From assembly GCA_010015655.1 (NCBI GenBank), contig ML976754.1:1-64000 (forward strand): 64,000 nucleotides of DNA. Reading direction: 5' to 3'. Origin of the DNA: Bimuria novae-zelandiae CBS 107.79 (Eukaryota; Ascomycota; Dothideomycetes; Pleosporales; Didymosphaeriaceae). The notes below the pieces were generated by a model. The model had not been told where the DNA came from, did not search any database, and worked only from the letters and a program-made list of their open reading frames with translations. Shown here piece after piece: positions 45,612 through 55,357 of the stretch. The position numbers and the translations under genes were made by a program. Each line of letters opens with the position of its first letter. The stretch's first letter is position 1.

Positions 45612-48600
45612 GTAATATCTATTTTATAGATCTATTATCGTAAAAATCTTTACTCTCGAGAATTAGTCTTATAGTTTTAAGATATTTAGTAATAGGTATT
45701 AATTTTTAAATATTATACTATTAAGTTTCTTATAATTTACGCAGGGTCTTAGTTATTTATCCTTTTTTAGTATAAATATAAAAGGACTTACTACTAGTAA
45801 CTTTAAAGGACTAATGTATCCTTTCGCAAGATTTGTCTTAATGAATTCTTTTTCCTGCTTAAGTTCTTTTCTAGATTTGCCGTATAGTGGTCTAAAGGGT
45901 GGTGTTTTTCCTTCTTCTAGGTTAATCGCATGATCCTAGGGTTGATATTCTAGAAGGTTTGCTTTTCCTTCTCTTTCTATAAATATATAATTCCATGCTT
46001 GGTAGTATTCTGGAATTTTATAGTTTGTGCTATCGTCCATCGTCTTGCGCTCTTTAACCTAGTGGTTCCTACTAGCGTCTGCTAAGGGTATTTCCTGTTT
46101 TTTAACTATCCGTCGCGAGACTATATTATTAATAGCTTTCTTATTTACTATTATATTCTATTAATGCGTAGGCTTTACTTATAATGCATAATTATAGTAC
46201 TTAAAGAATAGCTTTTTTTTTTGTTAATTATAGGGTTATGCTTTCTTAACTATAGTAGTTTTAAAATTACGTCGTGATTAGCTTTTTTAATAATATTAAG
46301 GGTAATTAATTCTAAGTATTTATAATTTATAAAAGTAGTTTTAACCTTGTATTTAATTATTACTTTACTAGATATTAGTTATCAATTTACGATGTAAATA
46401 GTATAAGGTATAGCCTTCTTACTCTCATAAAGTCCTACTCTATTAAGTACTTTTCTTAATATATAGCTTTCCTGTACTCTTAAGTCTAGCATGGCTTTTA
46501 TCTATGTCTTTTTAAGCTATACTAGTAGCTTAATTAATGTCTAACTATTAGTAGTATTTACTTCTTTAAAGATGTTTTCTTACCTAAGTCAAGGTCTAAA
46601 AAAGATATCTTCTCTATTATTAGCTTTCTAGGCTTAAGGCATCCTTTTCATTTTTCTTCTTAAGGCTATTACTAATCCTTTTCTTAGGAAGCTTTAGTAT
46701 TTTTATTTTTTATTACTAATTTAATCCTAAGTATTATAGTTCCCTTTAGTATGCGATTAAATCCGTGCCTTTTCTATTAATTCCTATATTTTTTATAATT
46801 AGGGTGTATATATGTTTACTATATATTTAACGCGTATTTTTTATTAACTTGTAGTAATAGTACTTAGTTAAGTACTTAGTTAAAATATAAAAAATATCGC
46901 GTTTCGCGTTTATCCTAGAGGTGAACATTATAATAGGTAATAAAGTAGTTAAACTACTCTTATTAATATTACTAGTATATTTCCGGAAAGTAGCTATATT
47001 CTTTAGCTTAGTAATATATAGTATATTAGTCTTCTTTATAAAGGATCTATTATATAGTTCTATGCGTAGGATTGCAGTAGTCTAGGTTATACTATAGTTT
47101 ATAATTCGGGTTTTTGTTTAGGTACTTCCTCTTAGGGTCTTTATATTTATAGCGGTGGTCTGCCTATTCACGTGCTATTTTACTAACGAGGTTAGGTTAG
47201 TAAGCGTAATAAAGTGCTACTCCGTAGTCCTTATTTTATTATTTTATTATTATAAAACTAAAGTCTCTTTCCCTTAGTTAATATTCTTCTAAGAAGCTAA
47301 AAACATTTATTATCTTATTAATAATAGACTTACTCTAGCTAAGGCAAAATATAAAAGATTAAGGCACTAGCTCTTTATCTTTCTTATCTAAACCTTTATA
47401 CGCATTCTCGTAAAGTTAAGAGTTAAGTAACCTTAATTATTCTAAATCTTTATTATAGATATTAATTTATTTAATAGCACTTACTACTTACTATTCTTTA
47501 TTAGTTATTTTATTATTATTAATAGTTAGTACGTTTAACTGCTTAATAACCTTATTCTTAGATCTGTAGTTCCTGGTGATGTGGCCTGGTTTATTATATG
47601 TATAGCAAAGTCGCGCCCTGGTCCCTTGTTTATAGGTTCTATCTAGGATACGTTCCTATTTAGACTTAGAAAAGCCTTTTACCTTTCCTGCTCTTTTCTT
47701 TATTACGTTAACTTAATAGTACTAGATTCCCTCTATTAGTTAGTAACTATAGTTAGCTTAGTTCTTCTACTATTACTGCTATTTAGGGTTGCGATAGTTA
47801 TCTTTTATTATAAGTAGTTTATAGCCTTTTCTATTTTAGTACTAGCGTAAGTCTTATTTTGGTTTATACTATTTATTATTAATTTAAGTTGCTTCTACTA
47901 TAAGTTTTTATAAGGTATTAGTCTTTATTTTACTGCGGAATAGTTTTTCGCATACATATTATTTTAATCCCTTATAAAATATAGTTATAAGACTATTATT
48001 ATTCTACGTAACTTAGTTAGCATCTTTGCGGAATTTAGATTTATATTTAGCTACTAAATAAGTTTATTTAAATTATTAAATATTTCGTTTGGCAATAGCT
48101 TTCTAATAAGTAATTCTAAAGTATTATTTAACCTTAGTATAGAAAATATTATAATTTTTTATAATTTTATTTATAGTGTTGCCTTCTATGTTAGCTCCAG
48201 CCAGGTATTAATTAACGTAAGGACGAATCTATTTAAAGGCATCTCCCTTCATATAGGTAAAAGCAAATATAGTCTTGTTTATATAGTCTTGTTTATTTTT
48301 TTTATTCTTTTTTTATTTTATAAAAGTATAGGTTAAGTTGCAAGATCTATAGTTCGGTATAATTACGTTTACCATAGAAGAAGTTAAGCTTTCTATAAAA
48401 GTTTCTTATTCCTTTTCTAGCTATAGTAATACTTCCTCTTTTAAACGTATCTATTTAAGTATTTATCGTATTAGTAAAAAAGGTATTGTTAACACTTATA
48501 TTAAGGGTGCTTAAGATATTAAGCCCTTTAGGATAGCTAGTCTTAGAAAGGGTTAAGGTTAGTTCTTAAGTAAAAGTATTAATAATATACGTAAAGGGTA

Positions 48601-48734
48601 TTAATAGCTTATACGTATTAATAGGGCATTAGTATTAAAAGTGTGTATAGTATAATTAAATTAATAAGAGAGCCTAAGTTAAATCTAAATAATAGATTAG
48701 TAAATAGATTAAATACAATAGTAGAAGGTTACTA

Positions 48735-48955
48735 TCGCGTTCCTATATACATGACTAGTCCCACGGATCCCAATAATCCTAAGAGTCCCAAAGTCCCCTG
48801 CGCCAAGATACTTCTGGGACGCTCAATATTTCTGGGACGCGTGACTAATCACGTGACTCGTGGCTGAGTCAGGAATCTTGGCTGGTCGCACGGATAAGTG
48901 TCCATGCCCCGCCCCGCGTCATGTTGGATCTCAACGGATCTTAACACGTATAAGG
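48735..48955. other. GC-balanced island near the gag end, nature unknown
   Basis: A stretch from about CTATCGCGTTCC to GGATCTTAACACG with normal base composition inside the TA-rich Gypsy region. It contains the repeated phrase TTCTGGGACGC (near 48812 and 48831) and TCACGTGACTCG. No target duplication was found. It could be another short insertion. Confidence 0.4.
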
Positions 48956-49451
48956 TAAAAGCTATATTATAGCTAGACCTATCTTATATTATAATTTTTT
49001 ATTAAGGACTTTATCTAGCTCTTCGTTAGTTACTTAATGCGTCTATAAACTCTTTATTTAGCTAATTATATAACACGTATATTAAACACGTATAGAGCCT
49101 TAATCGCCGTACCTATCGCCTATACTAGAAGCTAGCTTTGAGACTAGAGCTAATAAATATTAATTACCTATAGATATTAGCACTAGATATACCTTATCTA
49201 TTATTATTACTTACATTATTAGCTTTATTTAGTTAGATCTGTTAATACAAGGAGAAGTATAATTAGTGTTTTTACTATAAAGCTAGTAACTACTAGATTA
49301 ATATCTATTTTATTAAGCTACCTTAATTATAATTATTATCTCTTACACCTGCTCTTACTCTGTCTTAGTAACCCTATATAAAGTTAATTACCTATAGTAG
49401 TTACTTTAATATTATATAAGTAGTGGTAGCCCACTCCTAAATGGGGGATAC

Positions 49452-49911
49452 TATTACATTATCTTTAGTATTTATAATACCTTAACTATACTATTACTAA
49501 AGTACTAGCGCTAGCCTATGCACTTTTATATATTCTATTTATAACTCTTATTTATATAGTCTTATCTGCCTATATTCCTACTCCTTAGCTATCCTCTTGT
49601 ATTACACCTTGTTAGATTTGATAGTGTTCTGTCACTTTGAGATAATGCAATGATGAGAATTTGATGGATGTGATGATTGATTGATGATGTTCGTGTTCTG
49701 TGTTCCTGGAATGCAGATGTGTGCGAGGCTCCAAATAAGTGCCGCTGCAGCGCTAGCCCTATTTAGAATAGTACAAAAGAGAGAGTGCTCCAGCCTTATA
49801 TCCACAACAGATAGAGGCTATATAATCGGACACACCTAAGTATATATATAGTAGCCTAGTTAATTAAGCTCTCTAAGTTCCTAATTTAGCGACCTGTAGC
49901 CTCTCGTAACA
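49452..49911 (-). repeat. Gypsy LTR, right copy, interrupted
   Basis: The partner of 34162-34393. It starts TATTACATTATC where the left copy has TGTTATAGTACC, and ends CTCTCGTAACA. A 223-bp insertion plus a 5-bp duplication accounts for its greater length. Confidence 0.85.
49610..49832. mobile_element. Solo-LTR-like insertion 3 inside the Gypsy LTR
   Basis: A 223-bp segment starting TGTTAGATTTGATAG and ending ATAATCGGACA, flanked by CACCT at 49605-49609 and 49833-49837. Comparison with the uninterrupted left LTR confirms the empty site. It is GC-balanced and not RIP-mutated, so it arrived after the Gypsy element was mutated or is too short to be a target. Confidence 0.85.
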
Positions 49912-49916
49912 CTAAT

Positions 49917-50470
49917 AATAATAAATAATTATAATATCTATAAGAGCAAGATTAATTAATTTAGTATAAAAACTATTATTTTATTTAGTAAGCTAAATAG
50001 CGTACCTAGCGTTCTCTATTTTATTTTTTACTTAATTTAGTACTAAATAACACCTATAAGCTATTATTATACTTATCCTAGCTATTAGTAAAAAGGGCAG
50101 GTTATAAAGACTTCCTATATACTCTAATTAAGTAGCTTTTTAAGCGCGGAGGCCGACTTTGCAACGGTAGTAATAAACGTCAGCACGTAGACGATATCGT
50201 TAGCGACGCTGGCAGCTCCCACACGTCTACAAGGCTGTTTGCAGAGGCGAAGACTTGTGTATCTTGTGAGACGTCTGGGCGTAAAAAGCACAACTCACGG
50301 CCTTCACGGCAGCCTCTTACAACACCTTCTGGCAATCGTAAAGCTCCTCTGCGTACTCCGCGCAGTACTTTTGGCTATAGGGCGTGTAGGCTACCTTTAT
50401 GTAGGCTAGAGGAGCGTCCTAAGTGCTAGTAAGAGTACATATAGCGCTGTTAAATAATTATATTAAAAAA
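49917..50470 (+). pseudogene. piggyBac-like transposase, 3' part
   Basis: This continues the broken transposase beyond the Gypsy insertion. The less mutated stretch 50160-50420 on the plus strand reads QHVDDIVSDAGSSHTS and CVSCETSGRKKHNSRPSRQP, then TFGYRACRLPLC. A Cys-rich C-terminal tail (C-x2-C ... C-x4-C) is usual for piggyBac-type enzymes. The frame is open for about 80 codons here. The family call rests mainly on the 5' part. Confidence 0.5.
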
Positions 50471-50589
50471 CACCTTTTAAAGCTTAATTATTAAGTAGTT
50501 TTATTTAAAAAACTATAAGAAATTAAGCCTTTATATAAATTTATATATAAATTTAATCTCTTTTAGTATTTGTTAGAAGTTGGAGCAAA

Positions 50590-50647
50590 ACTCCGATTAG
50601 CCATTTTAATGTGGCCCGTGTACGGCAGATTTTGGCCATGCGGGGGA
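50590..50647 (-). repeat. Right terminal inverted repeat of the 18-kb nested element
   Basis: Inverse of 32661-32718, ending ATGCGGGGGA and followed by TA. Confidence 0.88.
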
Positions 50648-50649
50648 TA

Positions 50650-50946
50650 GTGATGGATTGGTAATTCCGACCCCTGTTCGCGGATGCTACTCCGTTCCTC
50701 TGAGAAGACGCTGGAAGCGAATGAAGATCATTTAATTTGCAAAATACGTATACAAACCGCAAATTTCCTTGAACGCTACTCTACCTAGCCCATCTCCGCT
50801 TCCGATGAGAGCCTCACTCTAGCACCTCGCGGTAGCCTGCCGAACAACCTCCGTAGACCGAGCGTGGACGATAAAGAGGCAAGGCGGTCCACAATGATTC
50901 TTCAGCTCTTACCCAAGGTGCCGTCCGCATTGACCTAACAACTTGT
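50650..50946 (+). promoter_or_regulatory. Upstream region of the C69-like gene
   Basis: About 300 bp of GC-balanced host sequence between the nested transposon and the C69-like ATG. No coding sequence recognised. The gene promoter must lie here or in the transposon end. Confidence 0.45.
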
Positions 50947-52575
50947 ATGAAGATGGCGCCGCCATCCATAGTAACTCTAGCAGCAGGCCTCACCCTGCTC
51001 ATCCCCTCCACAACAGCCAGCTACGCCTTCTACGTCGGCCGCTCCCTCACCGCCGCCAACGCAACGCTCGTCGGCGGTACCGGCGAAGAAGTGTCCTCGC
51101 ATTGGCTTCAAATCTTCCCGCCGGCTAACCACAGCGCCAACGCCACCCTCACCGTCGGCGTAACCGAAGATGCTGTCCTCCCAGGCGTGCGCATCGAGAT
51201 CCCACAGGTCAACCACACGTTCCGCTACATGTCCATGGAGTACTCTGATTTCTTGGGCTTCCCCGCGCCGCTGACGAACGGCGGTGTGAACGAGAAGGGC
51301 GTCGCGGTACGAGACGTGTGGGCGAACAGTAGACAGGAACTGTATGACATGACGCCGAATCCGCAGACGGGGCTGCAGTACAGCGACCTCGCGAGGGTGG
51401 TGCTAGAGAGGGCGAGCACGGCGCGAGAAGGTGTGCAGATCATCGGGGATATGATCGCGAAGTACGGGTACGCTGACTACGGCGGGAATTCACACCTCAT
51501 CGCGGACGCGAATGAGGGGTGGGTAGTCTGGGAGTTCTCCGGCGGGAAAGGGCTCTGGGCGGCGGAGAGACTGGGGACAGATGTCGTGAGGGTGCTGTAT
51601 CCGGGGTACATTGAAAACTTCCCGGTAGACTTTCAGGACAGCGAGGATTATATGGGGAGCAGCAATATTGTTAACTTTGCTGTTGAGCAGGGGTGGTGGG
51701 ATCCGAACGGGAGCGAGCCGTTTAATATTTTTAACGCGTATGGGTACCGGGTTGAAGGGGAGAATTTGACGGCAAGAGATGGTGGGAACAAGTATATGAG
51801 CCAGGCTGCGCTGGAGGAGGCTACGCTCGCCATGGTACCGGTCACGGAAGCGGATGTGCGGGAGCGAGTACGCGACCCGAGGATTTCGGACGACGAAGCT
51901 GGGTACGGGCAGGTCGTGAGCTTGTTCCAGGACATGGATCCGGATACTATTCGTATCTGGAATGCGCCCACAGGATCCGTGGCAGCGCCGTTCATTCCTT
52001 GGTGGTTGGGCGTTGAGTCTGTCCCGCCCGAGTATGGCGAGCATCGCTACCTGACGACCGGCGCATCCGCGTCGTTTTTGAATCCAGACTTCCAACTCCA
52101 AGAAGCCTCGCAATTCGCCGGCCGCATGTTCAAGCGCGTCTTATATTACATGTGCTCAAACCCGAACGCGTTCCACCCACTGGTCACCCAGATGCTCACC
52201 AGCTTCGAGAACCAATCCACTACCGATCTAGAATGGGTCGAGAAGAGCGCGCAGACTCTGATCAGCAGTGGTCAGAGGGAGGCTGCAAAGAGTCTGCTAC
52301 AGTTCTACTCGCACACAAGAGCAAGCAAAGCCCTTGACCTGGGGAGAACGCTCACCGATGCCCTCGATGGATACATTAAATTAAGCGGACAGTGGAAAGG
52401 CCCCGTGGGCACCGAGATCAACGATGCGGGTGAGGGAGCAGAGACGGTGAATTGTCTTGTGGGCTTCGATCCTGACCAGCCGGCTTGGAAGCAGCCTTCC
52501 AATGCCACACGAAGACGTAGGCGTGCAGTGCTTACCCCAAAGCAAGCATATCCTGGGATGGCGTACTTGACCTAA
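50947..52575 (+). CDS. Secreted peptidase family C69-like protein
   Basis: A single-exon protein of 542 residues starting MKMAPPSIVTLAAG. Residues 1-24 are a clear signal peptide ending TTA. The mature part begins SYAFYVGRSLTAANATLVGG and continues with SSHWLQIFPPANH, GVNEKGVAVRDVWANSRQEL and YGNSHLIADANEGWVVWEF-type segments, the N-terminal nucleophile fold of C69 dipeptidases. NSHLIAD at about 181-187 and the W-V-W-E segment fit the family core. In C69 enzymes a cysteine exposed at the N-terminus by processing is the nucleophile. Here the matching residue reads Ser25 (codon AGC, 51019-51021), which may alter or abolish activity. Several N-glycosylation sites fit export. The C-terminus carries a run of five arginines (TRRRRRA). 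It stands next to an amino-acid permease, but there is no evidence of co-regulation. Confidence 0.85.
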   Translation: MKMAPPSIVTLAAGLTLLIPSTTASYAFYVGRSLTAANATLVGGTGEEVSSHWLQIFPPANHSANATLTVGVTEDAVLPGVRIEIPQVNHTFRYMSMEYSDFLGFPAPLTNGGVNEKGVAVRDVWANSRQELYDMTPNPQTGLQYSDLARVVLERASTAREGVQIIGDMIAKYGYADYGGNSHLIADANEGWVVWEFSGGKGLWAAERLGTDVVRVLYPGYIENFPVDFQDSEDYMGSSNIVNFAVEQGWWDPNGSEPFNIFNAYGYRVEGENLTARDGGNKYMSQAALEEATLAMVPVTEADVRERVRDPRISDDEAGYGQVVSLFQDMDPDTIRIWNAPTGSVAAPFIPWWLGVESVPPEYGEHRYLTTGASASFLNPDFQLQEASQFAGRMFKRVLYYMCSNPNAFHPLVTQMLTSFENQSTTDLEWVEKSAQTLISSGQREAAKSLLQFYSHTRASKALDLGRTLTDALDGYIKLSGQWKGPVGTEINDAGEGAETVNCLVGFDPDQPAWKQPSNATRRRRRAVLTPKQAYPGMAYLT

Positions 52576-53116
52576 ACCAGAGCTTTTATTGAAAGCCTTA
52601 CTATAGCACAAGTCAAAACGCTTTCTGGCGTCGCAACCCGTAACTTTTATAGTATAAGTGCGGAGTTGTGTGCGACGGATCGTCGAATATAATACTAGTA
52701 CCCTATGCTTGGCTCCAGTTACCATCATCTTAGGTAAAGATGCTGCTCACTCGTCTTTGATCCTACCTTGACGAGAGACAGTCCAAGATTTCCGTACGAA
52801 GACCGGATATAGAGCAACGAGCATGCAGCCTTCAGCTTCGCACAGCCGTCGAATCGCACAAATGAATTAAAATCGACCGTAGGGGAGGTTAAAGTGCGTT
52901 TGCAGAGCTTGGTAAAGGACCATAGTTGGCGTCAGGATGCTTCGTCGTGCGGAAAGAGCATAGTGGCGCCTGCCTCAACTCAACGGGCAATCACCCACCA
53001 GTTCCGCACACTCTCGAACCACTGCCGTACAACTTAATCATGTATATTCAATGCGAGTACGCTATCAACACGCCTCCCAACGACACGGTAGCCACCAAGC
53101 GGGCGCATGGCGGGCT
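52576..53116. other. Convergent intergenic region, no gene seen
   Basis: About 540 bp between the C69-like gene and the minus-strand permease gene. Only 3' flanking sequence is expected. No repeat or RNA gene recognised. Confidence 0.5.
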
Positions 53117-55050
53117 CTATGTCCGCCGCCACTTCTTCCAAAACTTCCACCCTACCTTCTCATCGCCTTGTTCACCTACACTCCTGAACCTCGTTCGCTC
53201 CTTCCCTCTTCTCCGCCCAACCCACCCGAACCAAATCACCAGCCCCGCAACCATAAACGCCACCACAACCAGCGTCTGGACGGGCTCTGCAAAGACCGCT
53301 CTCGACAGCAAAAACAGTGACACGCAGCAAAAGATAATCGGCGTCGTGATCCACGTGCGATACGGCCGCTCCAACTCAGGCTCCTTAACCCTCAAAATAA
53401 TCAAGCCCAGCACCGCCAAGAAGTAAAAACTGTATCCCGCGACGCCGTAGAACGTCACCAGCGTGTCGAATTCGCCGAGGAAGATGTACACGGCTGTAAG
53501 CGCCGCGTTCAGCGCCATGGCGGCGATGGGCGTGAAGAAGAAGCCTGCATCCTGGTCCGCGAACCAATCTACCAGCTTCTTCGGGATCCTGCTCTTGCTC
53601 GTGCCAGCGTTGATGCTGTGCAAGCGTATCGCGCGATGGCTCTTGCCTAGTCCGATTGTGCCGAATATCTCAGGGAAGTAGCCTTCTTTGCCGGCGGCGT
53701 AGACGAGGCGGCCTGATGTGAAGGTCGTGGCGTTCAGTGCGCCGAAACAGGAGCCTGAGACGAGGAGCGCGAGGACGAGGCTGCCGATGGGTCCGAAGAC
53801 TTGGTGGCCAAAGGCCACGGCGACCGTGTTGGAAGATTCGATAAGCTCGGTGGGAAGGACGAGGAAGTATGCGACGTTGGCCATGACGTAGCAGAGGATG
53901 ACGAGAGGAAGGGAGGTATGTATTACGCGAGGGAGGTCCCGGGTTGGGTTCTTGAACTCGGCAGTTACGTAGTTGACCTCAACTGATATCAGCACGGTCT
54001 GGGGAAGATTGAATTTCAGAGGAAGCTTACATTGTCCCAGCCGTCAAATGCCCACAGTCCGGCGTAGAGGGCGACGGCCCAGTTGCTGACATCTGTGGAA
54101 GTGTTGTCGAACCATCCCTGCGTTTTCCAGTCGTCGGTTGCATCGCCCTTGTAAGAAAACCCTGTCGCAGCAACGACGATGCCGATAACGGTGACGCCGA
54201 TGAGGGCAAAGAACTTGAGAAACATGAACACGTTGGCGCTCCTGGTCCCCAGCTTTGTAGAAATGCAGTTCAGAAACGTGACGAGCACAAGTCCAGCAAT
54301 GGCAATTCCCTTGTTGGTCCAAGTACTCGCCTCTGCTGCCTCCGCGCCCACAATGGCTCTCACGATGTACTCCCCGAAGATGATAGCGATGATGGCCGCT
54401 GAACCGGGTTTCAGAACGACCACAGCACACCACGTGAATAGAAAGCCCGCCCACTCCCCGAATATCTTGCTGAGATAGACCTGCGCGCCGCCGTTGAGGG
54501 GTATCGCGCCTCCCAGCTCCGCATAACTCGCTGCTCCTGTCCACGCCAGTATGCCCGCAACCACCCACACCAACAATGACGCGCCTGGCGATCCAGCATT
54601 GCGGTTAACCTGACTCGGCGACGAAAATATCCCACTCCCTATGATTAACCCTATTACCAGTGACAGACCGTTAAGGTAGGTCAAGCTTTTGTTCTTTTCC
54701 AGCGAGCCGCCGTTGAGCGCATTTGAAGGGTCTAGCGCTGGATTTGAGGGCGCACCCAGGGAGGTGTATCCCTGCGCTGTGGAAGATAGTGGGAAGAGGT
54801 TGGGCGCGAAGTCAAAGGCAGAGGACACGCTGTACGAGCGGTTGTGGCGTGTGCGGTTCTCGTCGTGGCCGGCGGGATTGAGCTCCGAGAGGGGGTCTTC
54901 GTCGTCGAACGACAGTCTCTGCGACGAGCGCGCGCCGGAGGAGGAAGAATCTATAGATGTGCGCTGCGAAACGTGCGAGGAGGAGGCCAGCGAGGCGAGT
55001 TCGAGCGAGTCGCGCGCGGGCGGTGGGAGGGTCGTATAGCGGCCGGCCAT
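53117..55050 (-). CDS. APC amino-acid permease (MUP1/LAT-type)
   Basis: A plasma-membrane amino-acid transporter of the APC superfamily, closest in layout to high-affinity methionine permease MUP1 and L-type transporters. Exons 55050-54031 and 53977-53117 give 626 residues. The 53-nt intron has a GTAAGC donor, and keeping frame requires a GAG acceptor (TTGAG) that rebuilds GWDNVNYVTAEFKNPTRDLP. Residues 1-120 are a Ser-rich cytosolic tail, plausible for phosphorylation or ubiquitin control. The first helix has GLSLVIGLIIGSGIFSSP with the substrate-binding GSGIF at 138-142. About twelve helices follow, including FTWCAVVVLKPGSAAIIAII and FGALNATTFTSGRLVYAAGK. The tail ends WKFWKKWRRT. It is transcribed divergently from the LeuRS gene with about 307 bp between start codons. 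Substrate range is inferred. Confidence 0.88.
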
Positions 55051-55357
55051 GATGCGTATTAGGATATATGGGTATTATTGTATGCGAAGGCCTCGAAGCG
55101 CCATGGGCGACGTAGACTAGCAGAATGTAAACGACAAGTGTGCTGTGATAGGCCCCCTTTCTGAGGAGCAACTGTCGAGGAGTTGTGGTGTTTCGATTCA
55201 ATGCGGAGGTGGAAACGCTTCGGAGATGTCGTGACGGGCCTAGCGCGCATGTTGTTCGTCAGAGCTTCAGACGATTGTTGCGAAGCTTGACGGACATTCG
55301 AAGACAAGCCATGCGCCCCGCTGCTACGCTCGTTTCGCGATATGCCCGCCGGTCGAG
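55051..55357. promoter_or_regulatory. Divergent promoter region, permease and LeuRS genes
   Basis: 307 bp between two outward-facing start codons, so both promoters must fit here. Both neighbours deal with amino acids, which makes shared control conceivable. I see no certain binding site. Confidence 0.45.

Larger units (their letters stand above)
36500..48620 (-). pseudogene. Gypsy gag-pol remnant on the minus strand
   Basis: Readable islands in mutated sequence. Near 47585-47640 RLCYTYNKPGHITRNYRSKN is a gag zinc knuckle (CCHC) in which the second and fourth cysteines have become Tyr, TGC to TAC changes. Near 45700-45800 SPFIFILKKDK, a stop, then LRPCVNYKKLNS is the reverse-transcriptase fingers motif. 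Near 37500-37640 DRGGQFVSEF, a stop, TTLYK, then AGIN and RLSIVKHLETDR is the integrase core (DRGxQF...HPxTDGQxER). Stops fall at Trp and Gln positions. The coding region is split by the Copia element and by a short LTR-like insertion at 45407-45611. It would have encoded the capsid and enzymes for retrotransposition. Confidence 0.75.
34162..49911 (-). mobile_element. Ty3/Gypsy LTR retrotransposon with nested insertions
   Basis: Two direct copies of a 232-bp LTR bound the element (34162-34393 and 49452-49911; the right copy contains a 228-bp interruption). The five bases CTAAT at 34157-34161 and 49912-49916 are the target duplication. On the minus strand the order gag zinc knuckle (about 47.6 kb), reverse transcriptase (about 45.75 kb), integrase (about 37.6 kb) identifies Ty3/Gypsy. 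The Copia element splits the region between reverse transcriptase and integrase. Subtracting the recognised insertions leaves about 9.2 kb, long for a fungal Gypsy element. Extra unrecognised material is therefore likely, mainly 34.4-36.2 kb. Confidence 0.85.
32661..50647 (+). mobile_element. piggyBac-like DNA transposon, host of an 18-kb nest
   Basis: Inverted termini of about 58 bp begin TCCCCCGCATGGCC at both ends, with the first 30 bp identical (32661-32690 and 50618-50647). They are flanked by TA at 32659-32660 and 50648-50649. The interior between 34162 and 49911 is a Gypsy element with its own target duplication. Removing it leaves about 2.2 kb with remains of a DDE_Tnp_1_7 (piggyBac) transposase on the plus strand. 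A TA target is unusual for piggyBac (normally TTAA), so either the family call or the boundary should be treated with care. The whole interval is TA-rich from RIP-like mutation. Confidence 0.72.

Noticed and set aside
32661..50647. A giant cargo-carrying (Starship-like) element
   Set aside because: No DUF3435 tyrosine recombinase or host cargo genes were seen; the length is explained by nested transposons with separate target duplications.
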